This document shows positions 1 to 8,873 of a stretch of 64,000 bases of DNA, piece after piece. The DNA comes from Vibrio vulnificus NBRC 15645 = ATCC 27562 (GTDB taxonomy: Bacteria > Pseudomonadota > Gammaproteobacteria > Enterobacterales > Vibrionaceae): the NCBI RefSeq assembly GCF_002224265.1, contig NZ_CP012881.1, positions 2,666,001-2,730,000 of the forward strand, in the 5' to 3' direction. The translations under genes were made by a program, and so were the position numbers. The first letter of the stretch is position 1. Each line of letters begins with the position of its first letter. The notes beneath the pieces are model-generated. The model worked only from the letters and a program-made list of their open reading frames with translations. It did no database searches and was not told the DNA's origin.

Positions 1-718
1 ATCTCAGAGGGTAATAAGCAAAGAAATTGCCGAGTTACAAAACTCTATTGCATCCCTCAAAAAAGAAGTTGAGAAACAATTACCTAGTGGTGCAGAGAGT
101 TATAGCTTGCATAAGTGCATTAAATTTGTAGAACAACTTACAGATCTCAGCGAGAGAAAGTTAAGAGAAACAGAAAAGGATTCAAAATTTCTTATTGCAA
201 AAGACGTAAATGATATTCTTAGTACTTTTAGTCGAAAGGACTATTCTGTTAGGGTTTCTGATACATTTAACTTTGAACTCGTAAGGGAAGACGGAAATAT
301 AGTGGCTAAAAGTAAAGGTGAGAAACTATTGCTAAATTTAGCTTTTGTATCAGCCTTGATAAATATGGCTGAGCAGAGAAGTAAAGCTGATGGTAAATTC
401 TTACAACCAGGTACAGTTGCTCCTTTTATCATTGACGCTCCATTTGGCGAGCTCGATGAAACCTATCGAGAAGCCACAGCAAAATTTTTACCTGAAAACT
501 CAGAACAACTTGTTCTGCTACTCTCTTCATCTCATTGGCGTGGGACTGTCGGTAAAACTATCGAAGACAAAGTTGGAAGTGAGTATATTCTGGTTTCTCA
601 TAAAAAATATCATAGAAATGGCAAGCCATTGGATGAAATATATATTAATAATAATAAGTATAATCAATCCGAATATAATTCTAGTTTCAACGGCTCAACT
701 ATAGTAAAGGTTAAGTAA
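1..718 (+). CDS. SMC/DndD-like ATPase, C-terminal part (5' end outside window)
   Basis: The frame is open from base 2 with no stop, so the gene begins left of the window; about 238 residues are visible. The first 60 or so are charged and heptad-like, as in a coiled-coil arm. They are followed by an ABC-type signature-like segment (AKSKGEKLLLNLAF, near 307-350) and a Walker B with D-loop (PFIIDAPFGELDE, near 421-460). This is the C-terminal head half of an SMC/RecF-type ATPase like DndD. The stop overlaps the next start by one base (TAATG), so the two are translationally coupled. It converges on the dnd operon. Inference: an ATPase of a phosphorothioation-linked restriction or exclusion module replacing DndFGH. 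The N-terminal Walker A half cannot be checked here. The DNA is AT-rich compared with the rest of the window. Confidence 0.8.
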   Translation, partial: SQRVISKEIAELQNSIASLKKEVEKQLPSGAESYSLHKCIKFVEQLTDLSERKLRETEKDSKFLIAKDVNDILSTFSRKDYSVRVSDTFNFELVREDGNIVAKSKGEKLLLNLAFVSALINMAEQRSKADGKFLQPGTVAPFIIDAPFGELDETYREATAKFLPENSEQLVLLLSSSHWRGTVGKTIEDKVGSEYILVSHKKYHRNGKPLDEIYINNNKYNQSEYNSSFNGSTIVKVK

Positions 719-1173
719 TGGCTACAATTTACATTGATAAAAAATATACTAATTTATGTAAGCAGTTTTGTGATGATAGGGATGCTAAGACACAGGAAAA
801 AACTTTTCGCACATATATGGATTTAGCTGTTTTTGCAGCCTTGGTTGGTTTCCAAAGAGAACGTATTAAAGTGGAAAATAATGGGCCAGAAATTCCCGAT
901 TCAGTTTTTTTTAATAATAGGCAAGAAGGTCTAGTCTACTTATTTGCATTAATAGAAACTGAAGATCCCTATATACTGAAAGAAGACAGGCAGTGTTGGA
1001 AAATATTTGAAGACTATGTGAACGCTGGAATGTATGAGATTGCAGGATGGTTAGCAGATAATCCTACAGATGCTTTTGGTACGGACACTTTGCTTAATGC
1101 GATAGCGGAAAAAGCTACTGCTTTAATTGACCAAGATTCGGAAAATATTGACATTCCGCCGAATGTATTTTAA
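718..1173 (+). CDS. Probable DNA phosphorothioation-associated protein 4
   Basis: The product has 151 residues, is acidic, and has no signal peptide or membrane segment. The N-terminus (MATIYIDKKYTNLCKQFCD) and the motif GPEIPDSVF resemble what I remember of the small family called DNA phosphorothioation-associated protein 4 (TIGR04062). Size and location beside dnd genes fit, but no search was run. Its ATG overlaps the stop of the ATPase gene by one base, so the two are very likely made together and may form a complex. The biochemical role is unknown. Lower GC than downstream core genes agrees with horizontally acquired defence DNA. Confidence 0.65.
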   Translation: MATIYIDKKYTNLCKQFCDDRDAKTQEKTFRTYMDLAVFAALVGFQRERIKVENNGPEIPDSVFFNNRQEGLVYLFALIETEDPYILKEDRQCWKIFEDYVNAGMYEIAGWLADNPTDAFGTDTLLNAIAEKATALIDQDSENIDIPPNVF

Positions 1174-1279
1174 AAAATGGTTGGGTTTCGAAATCAAACT
1201 ATTTTCCTTTTCAGTCTAATATACAGTCAATGAATTACAGATAAGAACTAAAGTGATCCTACATCATCTTCCAAATGAG

Positions 1280-1307
1280 AAGTCAGGTGTAAATTTACAC
1301 CTGACTT
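1280..1307. terminator. 28-bp perfect palindrome between convergent dnd-associated genes
   Basis: The arms AGTCAGGTGT and ACACCTGACT enclose an AAATTT centre, and the outer A/T also pairs. It lies in the 149-bp gap between the plus-strand associated gene and the end of dndE on the minus strand. A bidirectional terminator is the simplest reading, although a strong T-run follows on neither strand. A protein-binding palindrome is the alternative. Confidence 0.5.
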
Positions 1308-1322
1308 AAGTTAGCCAAAGAC

Positions 1323-1670
1323 CTAAATTTTTATTGAAAAATCTAGCGTATTTTTATGATTTCGTATTGAAGATATTCCATCTTCCACATGCGCAGCCCA
1401 AGCTTGTTGATATTCTTTAGTATCAAGATCTGGGTAGTACATTTTCAAAACTAACTCAGTAACATCACTAGTTTCTCCAAGCCAAGTATACTTATCCAAT
1501 ACAAGTGAGCCGTCTAACTTGGCTTCTTGGCCTTGATAACGGAAGTCACTTTCTATTGAACGGAAGAAAGCAATACGTGCCGATACGTTTGGAGTGATAC
1601 CAGTATAGCCCTTCAACTTTTTAAGCTGTTCTTCAGTAGTGCGAGTCAGGTTCATACGATTAGGTAGCAT
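1323..1670 (-). CDS. dndE: DNA sulfur modification protein DndE
   Basis: The product has 115 residues, the usual DndE size. It starts MLPNRMNLTRTTEEQLKKLK and contains the stretch TGITPNVSARIAFFRSIES, typical of DndE. Family knowledge: DndE is a small tetrameric protein of the DndCDE complex that replaces a non-bridging phosphate oxygen with sulphur, and it binds nicked double-stranded DNA. Its ATG overlaps the dndD stop by one base (TAATG), so it is the last gene of a coupled dndB-C-D-E operon. No dndA is visible; in many hosts a chromosomal IscS supplies the sulphur. Confidence 0.92.
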   Translation of the reverse strand: MLPNRMNLTRTTEEQLKKLKGYTGITPNVSARIAFFRSIESDFRYQGQEAKLDGSLVLDKYTWLGETSDVTELVLKMYYPDLDTKEYQQAWAAHVEDGISSIRNHKNTLDFSIKI

Positions 1671-3679
1671 TACACAGCCTCCTTAGTTGTTTCTCTCCAG
1701 AAGTAACCTTCTTTCAAGGTTGAAGACTTAGTTGTACCGTCAAAGCAGATTTCGTAAGTGCGCGCAATATCGTCTTGAATAAGACTGGTGTAGTTTCTAT
1801 CGATCTCTGTATCTGTCGATAGAATCACAACTTGGTGGCTTGCTGTTGGGAAGTAGTTCTCAACGAGCTTATCACGGTGGTGCGAGTCTAAGCGACCTAG
1901 TGGTGTATCAATAATAATTGGCAGCTTACGACCAGATGTACGGCCTAGCGCTTCCAGAATTGAGATCGCGTAGATCTGTTTTTCACCTGCAGACATTGCT
2001 TTGCGATTGATCTTAATACCGTGTTCATCGACTAGTTCAACATCAAACGATGCAGGGTTAATTGAAGCAGATAGCTGCAAATCTTCTTTACGAGCCAGCT
2101 TCTTGTAAGATTGGACGAACTCGTTTTCTAACTGGTTGACGCGAGCTTTAGTTAACTGTTCACCAAATTTCTCAAGCAATAAGATTGAGTTTTGGGCATT
2201 GCTAATACTCTGATCTTTATTGGATTGATCTTTATTCTTATCGTGTAGCTTCTGAATTTGACGAGCTGTCTCTAGTGCTTGGCGCAATTCGCGTTTTGCT
2301 TCTTCAAGCAAAGCATGGTATTCGATAATCAGCTTCTCTTTTTTCTTATCTAATGCGCGCACGTCCGCAAAAAGCTCTTGCACCTGCTCTTGCTCAGGAG
2401 CTCGTGCAATATTGTTTGAGGCGTTATCGATCTCTTCTTCGACTTTTTGAAGACGTACTCGTGCTTCATCGAAACGTGAAAAAGATTCTCGAGACAGGTT
2501 AGAGAGTTGATAGTCAATAGTATTCGCTTGACGGTCGGAGATATCCAAAAGCAGCTCGGCAGAATCAAACTCACCCACGTGTGCTTTAAAGCTATCAGCA
2601 ATCGCACTTTGAGCCATCTCGGTATCAAAACTTGGGTACTTTGAACGTAGTGTTTCTAAGAATGAGTCCAGCTCGTTGCCAAAGTTCTGTTTCTTCTTAA
2701 TCTGTTGTTCTTGCTTTATCTGAGTTTGAAGGCGCTGCATTGCATTTGGTGCTAGCGCGAATGGAAGACTTGTCTCCATCTCCATGCGGATTTGCTTTTC
2801 AAGCTCTACTTTCTCTTTAAGCAAGCTATCTACTTTTTGTTGCTCATCTTCTCGAGTTTTAGCCCAAGCGCCGCCGTTTTGAGATAACTTATTCTCTAGA
2901 CTAAGAATATCGCGTGATACGAGCTCAATTTGTGCGTCAACGATGTCCGCTTCACCGCGAAGTTTCTCTGCATTGCGCTCGTGGCTGATACGTTTCTCAT
3001 CAAGAGAATCCATTTCCTTTTTTAACGATTGACTTAGTGCGCTAGAACCTTGTTTTTTCAAGAAGATATTTAAGTCACTCTTGAGCTTTGCGATAACATC
3101 TAAGCCCAATAGACGACGAACTGCAGTCTTTAGCACCGTGCCAGACTCATCTTCAGCAAGTTCTGCGATTTTTTCGCCGTCGAAAAAGAATAAGTCAGCG
3201 ATGCCTGTTGGGATTAATTCGTTTAGAAAGCCCTGACACTGATCGTAATTGAGCTCGGGAATTTGAACTCCGTCTTTTTCAAGGCATAAATTATCTTTCT
3301 TACCGCGTTTCCAGCCGCGAATCACTTTATAAGTGTTTTCTTCGCCGTTTTGGCTGTATTTAAACTCAAGCTCAATCGATGCGTTATCTTGAACTCCACC
3401 ATGGCCGACGCCTTTATGGATCAGTTCGGAAAGGGCATCAACGTACTCACCATTTGACAACACTTGGCTAAATGATTGACGGCCAAAAAGAGCGAGTCGC
3501 ACAGCTGTCAGAATCGATGTCTTACCAGCACCGTTAAGGCCACCAAACAGAATAATTGGTCGTTCGGTTCCTTCAATAGGGCCATTTTTACTTAAGCGTG
3601 CCGGAGCAGGGCGCAAGTCAATTTCATGTACGCCACGGAACACTCGAAAGTTATTGAGAGTTAGTTTTGTTATTAACAT
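1670..3679 (-). CDS. dndD: DNA sulfur modification ATPase DndD
   Basis: The product has 669 residues and SMC/RecF-type architecture. The N-terminal head carries Walker A (FGGLNGAGKTS, about residue 46). Long coiled-coil arms occupy about residues 200-530. The C-terminal head carries the signature-like MSAGEKQIYAISIL and the Walker B/D-loop KLPIIIDTPLGRLDSHH. DndD supplies ATPase activity to the DndCDE phosphorothioation complex. It starts 8 bp after the dndC stop and overlaps dndE by one base. The head motifs parallel those of the separate ATPase at the left edge of the window, but the two proteins are clearly different. Confidence 0.95.
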   Translation of the reverse strand: MLITKLTLNNFRVFRGVHEIDLRPAPARLSKNGPIEGTERPIILFGGLNGAGKTSILTAVRLALFGRQSFSQVLSNGEYVDALSELIHKGVGHGGVQDNASIELEFKYSQNGEENTYKVIRGWKRGKKDNLCLEKDGVQIPELNYDQCQGFLNELIPTGIADLFFFDGEKIAELAEDESGTVLKTAVRRLLGLDVIAKLKSDLNIFLKKQGSSALSQSLKKEMDSLDEKRISHERNAEKLRGEADIVDAQIELVSRDILSLENKLSQNGGAWAKTREDEQQKVDSLLKEKVELEKQIRMEMETSLPFALAPNAMQRLQTQIKQEQQIKKKQNFGNELDSFLETLRSKYPSFDTEMAQSAIADSFKAHVGEFDSAELLLDISDRQANTIDYQLSNLSRESFSRFDEARVRLQKVEEEIDNASNNIARAPEQEQVQELFADVRALDKKKEKLIIEYHALLEEAKRELRQALETARQIQKLHDKNKDQSNKDQSISNAQNSILLLEKFGEQLTKARVNQLENEFVQSYKKLARKEDLQLSASINPASFDVELVDEHGIKINRKAMSAGEKQIYAISILEALGRTSGRKLPIIIDTPLGRLDSHHRDKLVENYFPTASHQVVILSTDTEIDRNYTSLIQDDIARTYEICFDGTTKSSTLKEGYFWRETTKEAV

Positions 3680-3687
3680 TTCAGTAT

Positions 3688-5319
3688 TTAAAACTCTTTT
3701 TGAAGCTGCTTATCTAGATCGGCAAGTTGTTCGTTATAGCGCTCGATCTCTTTTTGGTGAATATCAAACTCAGCTTTACTCTGTAGAGAAGCATGCTTTT
3801 GTTTGATCTCTTCCAAGCTACCCCAGTCTCGCTTCAACAGGGACGCGATTTTATTTGAAATACCGCTACGACGGCTTAAGCCTTCCATCGAGACTTCTAG
3901 CTCGATAAGCTTCATGATCATCTCTGGTTCAATATCAAAGTTGTCACACAGCTCATGGATGAGTTGTGCGTCATCTTTACCAAAACTTGCGTTATCGTCA
4001 TATACCCAATCAAGGTCGTAACCATAAACTTCTTTGAAAATAGTAGGTAGAGAGTCGTCCCAGTCTGGCTCATTTGGATCGTGAATCCACTCTTGGCGAA
4101 TAGCATGAAGTTCAGGTACTGTGATCAGCTCGATCTCTCTTCCTTCAGCTTTAAACTTCTTATCCAGTTCAAGCAACTCGCGCAACCATTGACGGCGATA
4201 TTTCAGCCAGTAAGGTCCCGGAACGTGCTTACGTTCGGTTGCGATGTCTTCGCCTTCTTTTGCGTATTGGTAGCTGACTTTACCTGTGCGACGTTTATGG
4301 TTTCGGTACTCTTCTTTGTTCGCAGGATCGGTAGTCATTGACAGCTTATTACGGAATTCAAGAAGGGGAGCCATCCACTCTTCACCGTTTTGGATAAGGC
4401 TTTCCATTGCACGGTCTTTGGTTACGACAGTACATGTCCAGCAACCGAAGCGAGAGTTACCACAAGACGGTGTTGTCTCATCAATGACCATTGGACATTC
4501 GCCTTGACCAGAAGAGTCTTTGTAGAGATTCCACAGCACAAGGTTTTTGCCACCCCACGGATTTTCCCATTCAAGATCATACTCATCGATCCAAATGTTC
4601 TTAGGTCCGTACGGGGTTTGTTTAGTTTCTAGGTGGCAAAGACGCAGTAGCTTCCAAACATCATCTACACCCCATGTATCGATAGGGGTAAAAATAAACG
4701 CATTTGCAAGTGTTGTGTGGCGGGCTAATCGTGAGCCATCAATTTTGTGTTTCGCGATGACCTGCGCACGTGAGGCGCTTTCTTGGCTACGAGAGCCAAG
4801 TACTACAATCACTTCATCAAACTGTGAGACTTTAGACTTGATAAAGTCGCTCACAGGGTCAATTTTCATTCGTTCTGTACACCAACGGAAAGAACGTGTT
4901 GGCGCTGGGTAGCCTTTACCAAGCAAGTTTGCCCAAAATGTTTGATTGTCTTTAGGGACGACTTTATGGCAAGTGATAGGTAGGTTATCGCGCTTCGCGC
5001 CTTTCTCGATAGCAGCCAACGAGTCTTTGATGTGGTTAACAACAACAGGTGTTTCAACAAGTGTGTCTGAAGAGACCACAAAAACCGGTTTCTGGCGGTC
5101 TTTTGGCTCTAAGCCAAGTAGTGCCAAGTAAACTAACGACATGACTGCTGATGAGTCTTTACCACCGCTGTAACCAATTACCCATGGGCGTTTGTCAGCA
5201 CAGTAGACACGCTGCACATCTGCAATGTAGTGGCTCAGTTTGTTATTTGCGAAGTCTTCTGCATTGATAAAGTCTTCGTATTCGGCTAGGTCTTCTGCCA
5301 GTTTTAGCTCGTGTATCAT
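3688..5319 (-). CDS. dndC: DNA sulfur modification protein DndC (PAPS reductase-like)
   Basis: The product has 543 residues. A PP-loop motif (YSGGKDSSAVMSL, about residues 49-61) marks an ATP-pyrophosphatase/PAPS-reductase fold. The motif RWCTERMKIDPV and a Cys-rich stretch (GCWTCTVVTKDRAME) supply cysteines suited to an Fe-S cluster, as expected for DndC. Family role: DndC has ATP pyrophosphatase activity and is thought to activate the DNA backbone for sulphur transfer within DndCDE. The start ATG overlaps the dndB stop in an ATGA arrangement, so translation is coupled. Confidence 0.95.
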   Translation of the reverse strand: MIHELKLAEDLAEYEDFINAEDFANNKLSHYIADVQRVYCADKRPWVIGYSGGKDSSAVMSLVYLALLGLEPKDRQKPVFVVSSDTLVETPVVVNHIKDSLAAIEKGAKRDNLPITCHKVVPKDNQTFWANLLGKGYPAPTRSFRWCTERMKIDPVSDFIKSKVSQFDEVIVVLGSRSQESASRAQVIAKHKIDGSRLARHTTLANAFIFTPIDTWGVDDVWKLLRLCHLETKQTPYGPKNIWIDEYDLEWENPWGGKNLVLWNLYKDSSGQGECPMVIDETTPSCGNSRFGCWTCTVVTKDRAMESLIQNGEEWMAPLLEFRNKLSMTTDPANKEEYRNHKRRTGKVSYQYAKEGEDIATERKHVPGPYWLKYRRQWLRELLELDKKFKAEGREIELITVPELHAIRQEWIHDPNEPDWDDSLPTIFKEVYGYDLDWVYDDNASFGKDDAQLIHELCDNFDIEPEMIMKLIELEVSMEGLSRRSGISNKIASLLKRDWGSLEEIKQKHASLQSKAEFDIHQKEIERYNEQLADLDKQLQKEF

Positions 5320-6395
5320 GATAACTGCTTCTCTAGAGCTTTCTCTTCAGGGGTTAGTGGTAACCCAAGTTCAATTTTTAGTGCGTTGGCAGTAAGTTGA
5401 ATGTTCTGTGTCGACTTACTTAGTTTGCCGTGGTTCATACTTCGTTTGATCCAGTCCGGATTGGTTTTTAACCAGTTAACTTTGGCCAACTGCTGAAGCT
5501 TTTCTTTCCATAGTTTTGGTTCTTGGCACAGTAGGTGTTTACCTAATACGCCAATAGCATGTAGCCCTACTCCATGTGCGTGAATATACTCTTGGCGAAG
5601 TTGTGCTGGGGATACTTCTTTATCAATAACCATTTGCCAATCTTTTATATGACAAGTTACCTCTTGCCAGAATTCAGCGGCGAGTTGCTTCTCTTCTTCA
5701 CTGAAGCCATCTTTAGGACCTTTACTCAAGAGAGCGCGAGTTGATTGCTTGATACTACTCAGAGTAAAAAGTTTGTTCGACTTGGGGCTGATATTGGACT
5801 TCTCCATTTCAGTCAAGCCGATAAACGGTTGCACCTTAGTTGCTAGTTCACGAGCAAGTTCAGAGCTTTCATCTCTGTGGTCATATAGCGTACCTAAAGA
5901 TGGGCTAGGTTTAACCGCATACTTGTTTAAATCGGCAAACATTTGTTGACTTCGTGTTAAACCCTCATCGATGAAAAACAACACTGGAATGTTATCTTGG
6001 CCGAGATCGGGGTTTTCACGCAATGCTTCTTCAATTGCTTTGCGGCGATGCTGCCCATCATTGATTAGGATTTGCGCATCCATTGGCACTTTTAGAATGC
6101 CAAGATTCGGAGCGCCAGCATGGTCTTCAAAGGCAATGTCGACACCAACGGAAACTGTTAACGCCGAAAAAACGTAGTCTTTTGGATTATCAAGCAAGTA
6201 TTTAACCATTTCTGGTATACGAGTTTTGTTCAGTGTACGTTGTGCGCGAAGTTCAGGTGGAACATCATCTTCGTTATAGCTAAAGATCTTAGGAATAATT
6301 CTTAGAGGGCAAGTAGCAATGTAAAATGGGCGTCCTGCTTGAATTCCTCTAACCGCAGGGAATGAGTAGCAGTAGCCTGAATCTTGATTGTGCAT
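5316..6395 (-). CDS. dndB: DNA sulfur modification protein DndB (DGQHR domain)
   Basis: The hallmark NDGQHRRKAIEEAL motif is present, with the conserved N-terminal block AVRGIQAGRPFY and ELRAQRTLNK. Family knowledge: DndB is a transcriptional repressor of the dnd operon and also influences modification frequency. I chose the ATG at 6395 (359 residues) because AAAGG lies 6 bases upstream. An in-frame ATG at 6434 would give 372 residues but has a poor ribosome site. First gene of the coupled dndBCDE set. A palindrome suited to autoregulation lies just upstream. Confidence 0.93.
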   Translation of the reverse strand: MHNQDSGYCYSFPAVRGIQAGRPFYIATCPLRIIPKIFSYNEDDVPPELRAQRTLNKTRIPEMVKYLLDNPKDYVFSALTVSVGVDIAFEDHAGAPNLGILKVPMDAQILINDGQHRRKAIEEALRENPDLGQDNIPVLFFIDEGLTRSQQMFADLNKYAVKPSPSLGTLYDHRDESSELARELATKVQPFIGLTEMEKSNISPKSNKLFTLSSIKQSTRALLSKGPKDGFSEEEKQLAAEFWQEVTCHIKDWQMVIDKEVSPAQLRQEYIHAHGVGLHAIGVLGKHLLCQEPKLWKEKLQQLAKVNWLKTNPDWIKRSMNHGKLSKSTQNIQLTANALKIELGLPLTPEEKALEKQLS

Positions 6396-6460
6396 ACGAT
6401 ACCTTTGAGTTTGTTGTTTTATGACAAAGTCCATAGGATTTAGCTAAGTCAACTTATTTG

Positions 6461-6483
6461 GGTATGTCAAATTTTGACGTACC
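6461..6483. promoter_or_regulatory. Candidate DndB operator (23-bp palindrome)
   Basis: GGTATGTCAAA and TTTGACGTACC face each other around a single T; 10 of 11 arm positions pair. It is 66 bp upstream of the preferred dndB start, in the only sizeable gap before dndBCDE. The assignment to DndB is inference from position and from the known repressor role of DndB. Confidence 0.5.
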
Positions 6484-6533
6484 AATCTTGGATTTTGTTA
6501 TGTGTTGGTACTGTCTATGCGAATTCTTTCATA

Positions 6534-6545
6534 GGTATGCCAAAA
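6534..6545 (+). promoter_or_regulatory. Second half-site resembling the dndB palindrome arm
   Basis: GGTATGCCAAAA matches the left arm and centre of the palindrome at 6461-6483 at 11 of 12 positions (GGTATGTCAAAT has two differences if the centre is included). It sits about 70 bp further upstream of dndB and could be an auxiliary repressor site. Confidence 0.3.
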
Positions 6546-6610
6546 TGAGTGTGACATTCTACAAGGATGCTGGTGAGATTTCTATTGCAGGACTGGTTTT
6601 TTCTGAAGGT

Positions 6611-8638
6611 TTAAGTGAATGCCGTTGTGCTTATTGTAAACCCTCTGATTTCCTTATGATGTTTGCCCAAAAGTACCTCAAACTCCGTTCGCGTCATCTG
6701 AGTTTCTTCAGTTGGTTCAAATTCCATCAACTTGGCTACTCGTTTGTCAAAGCTCAGCTGCTTTTTGTAGTCTTTGTGCTCATTTGGCAGATAAAGGTGT
6801 TTGTTTAACAAAGGCGGCCTGCGTTTTTCATCCACATAATCAAAGAAGTCTATGTCTTGCTCTGCCATTTTGATTTTGATGCGCTCGACTAAAAAGGGCA
6901 CAGATTTCTCGAAATCATCGTAAGCGGTTAAGGTGAGCTTGCCTGATGTGATATGGATTTTGATCAGGTCGATCTCGTCATTCAGCTCTCCATACATTTG
7001 TAAGCCCGCGCCGACGTATGCACGCAGTAAGAGTGGTAAGTCATCGATGTAATCACGATGAAGAATGAGTGAATGTCCTTCATTCAATAAGCTTGCAGGT
7101 AAATGTTGGTGGGCTTTTTTACATTGTGTGTTGATGAGTTCCGCATCGGCAATCGCAAATAGCAGCTCCGCTGCGAGGTTAAGCGCCGTTTTGTAATCAT
7201 CAAACAGAGCTTTGATGTCACGCTTGAGTGATTCCGGTTGCTGTGTGTAAGGTTTTCGCTTCTCAAATAGCCCCATAGCAAAGTAAAGCAGCAAATCTTC
7301 TTTGCGGCGCTTTTCTGCTTTTTCGAACTCATGGGTATCAAACATTTCTCGCAGTAGGCCAAACACTTTCTTGTGTGAACCTATAAGCGCTCGAATTTTG
7401 TCTGATTGTTCAAACTCTTCATTGGCAGGTATACGCCCAAGCTCTAAGCATGAGTTCCAAAATGCATCGAATATCTCTTGGTTTTGGGTGATAAGGAGCT
7501 TTGCTTTGTCTTTTGCTTCGGCAGGTTCAGGAGAGGTGAGCTGTTGCCATTTGTGGTGGCGTTTGTACTTGCGCTGTAAGTACTGCTGCTCTTCAAGTTT
7601 ATCTTTGAAGATATAAAAAATGCCCGGGGCAACGGTAATGGCATCCTCTTGTAAACTGCGTTCAAGATACGCTTTTATCTCTGACTGAACGTAATACTTT
7701 TGGAAGGTGTTGCGAGAGGTGATCACGCCATCTTTATAGGGTTTGAACTGGGCGATATAACTTTCGGTGGCCAGCATCACGGAGACAACGAGAACCTTAT
7801 TCGCGAGCTCCCATGCACCTAATAATGCGTCCAAACGTTCGTCTTGATCTTCAATCACGTTGAGGACGAAACCTAGGTTGACGATGTCTGAACTCACTTT
7901 GTCATTGTCTGGCTGAAAGTTTGGGTCCCACCCAAGTGCGTCTAGCCCGTGTGCTTCTAGCTCTCGTAAATCATCACCACGTCCGCAGCCATAATCAAAA
8001 ATGGAGTAAACGCCCTCGAGGTAACCGTGCTTTGCTAGGTTTTTCATCGGTGCGGAGAGTTCGTGACGGACAAGGGCAGTTTTATAGCGATCGATCTCGG
8101 TTTTCGTTTCTGCATGAAATGTAGAGGTGCGAAATAAATGGCCATCGACGAGCTCGTAACCATGCCGAGCGATCACATTTTCCCAAGAGCGTTTAAATCC
8201 GATGATTCGAGTGTTTTCATACAACCCTGCATTTTCTCCCTCACGGGTTAGGGAAACAAAATGTGAGTAGTATTCGCTGGTGGGCAAGACCATGATTTCT
8301 TTTCGATGCAAGATGGGAGGGTTATCAGAATCTTCGTAGCAAGTGAGCTTATTACTCAATTTGGCAAGGTCGACGTTAAGGCTTTGTTTTAGCGCAGGGT
8401 AAGAATCACAATAAAAAGCAGGGTAATGCAGTAGAGAGAGTCGAAACTCTCTTTTAAAGAGTTTTACAAGGTTCCATTGGTCGTCTGGCAGGTTAAGGGC
8501 CTTAGCAACCGCAGGAATAAACTTGGCCAGTTCTGGTGGGAGAGCGCTGAAAGCATCCCTATGAAGATACACCGCTTCTGGTAATTGTTTGCCAACTCGG
8601 ACTCGTGAGATGAGCTCAGAAAACAGTGCTTTATTCAT
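6611..8638 (-). CDS. DNA phosphorothioation-associated putative methyltransferase
   Basis: The product has 675 residues. A class I SAM-binding motif is present in the middle (FDYGCGRGDDLREL, about residues 216-229), followed by GWDPN and DIVNLGFVLNVIED, which fit later methyltransferase motifs. Long N- and C-terminal regions flank this domain. Placement directly before dndB and overall size match the family named DNA phosphorothioation-associated putative methyltransferase (TIGR04096, from memory). The target of methylation is not known. It is on the same strand as dndBCDE but separated by 215 bp that contain the candidate DndB operator, so it probably has its own promoter. Confidence 0.85.
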   Translation of the reverse strand: MNKALFSELISRVRVGKQLPEAVYLHRDAFSALPPELAKFIPAVAKALNLPDDQWNLVKLFKREFRLSLLHYPAFYCDSYPALKQSLNVDLAKLSNKLTCYEDSDNPPILHRKEIMVLPTSEYYSHFVSLTREGENAGLYENTRIIGFKRSWENVIARHGYELVDGHLFRTSTFHAETKTEIDRYKTALVRHELSAPMKNLAKHGYLEGVYSIFDYGCGRGDDLRELEAHGLDALGWDPNFQPDNDKVSSDIVNLGFVLNVIEDQDERLDALLGAWELANKVLVVSVMLATESYIAQFKPYKDGVITSRNTFQKYYVQSEIKAYLERSLQEDAITVAPGIFYIFKDKLEEQQYLQRKYKRHHKWQQLTSPEPAEAKDKAKLLITQNQEIFDAFWNSCLELGRIPANEEFEQSDKIRALIGSHKKVFGLLREMFDTHEFEKAEKRRKEDLLLYFAMGLFEKRKPYTQQPESLKRDIKALFDDYKTALNLAAELLFAIADAELINTQCKKAHQHLPASLLNEGHSLILHRDYIDDLPLLLRAYVGAGLQMYGELNDEIDLIKIHITSGKLTLTAYDDFEKSVPFLVERIKIKMAEQDIDFFDYVDEKRRPPLLNKHLYLPNEHKDYKKQLSFDKRVAKLMEFEPTEETQMTRTEFEVLLGKHHKEIRGFTISTTAFT

Positions 8639-8812
8639 GGCGATTTCCGGTGTTTTTTCCGATTATACGCGATTAAAAAGAGTTGGTTGGCGGTACTTTG
8701 AGGCACTCAACATTTTCGAGAGATGAATCACGGTAAGGCGAGGTTTGTGCTTGTGGTTTAATCGTATTTTAATCATTCAAAACTCAGAAATCCTTTTTCA
8801 ATGGATTATCAT

Positions 8813-8841
8813 CTCGGTCGTGAGTCCTCACTCCCGCCACA
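8813..8841 (+). other. Possible tRNA/tmRNA 3'-end remnant
   Basis: The segment ends CTCACTCCCGCCA and is followed within 5 bases by a terminator of the kind that follows Vibrio tRNA genes. ACTCCCGCCA also occurs in the T-arm region of tmRNA. The T-arm itself does not fold correctly, so this is not an intact RNA gene; it may be an integration scar. The call is weak. Confidence 0.25.
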
Positions 8842-8845
8842 TTCT

Positions 8846-8873
8846 AAAAGGTCTGATTTATCAGGCCTTTTTT
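8846..8873 (+). terminator. Rho-independent terminator without an upstream plus-strand gene
   Basis: AAAAGG-T-CTGA / TCAG-G-CCTTTTTT with a TTTA loop is followed by a T-run in the plus direction. No plus-strand coding gene precedes it within the 321-bp gap 8639-8959, which otherwise shows only AT-rich sequence likely to hold the promoter of the methyltransferase-like gene. Confidence 0.65.

Noticed and set aside
6458..6808. Plus-strand frame of 116 codons over the dndB upstream region
   Set aside because: It overlaps the end of the methyltransferase-like gene, has no ribosome site, and is better explained as promoter DNA plus antisense of that gene.
8801..8841. Intact tRNA-Ser or tmRNA gene
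   Set aside because: The T-arm does not pair and no anticodon arm or 5' acceptor strand is present upstream; only a possible 3' remnant is kept as a weak call.
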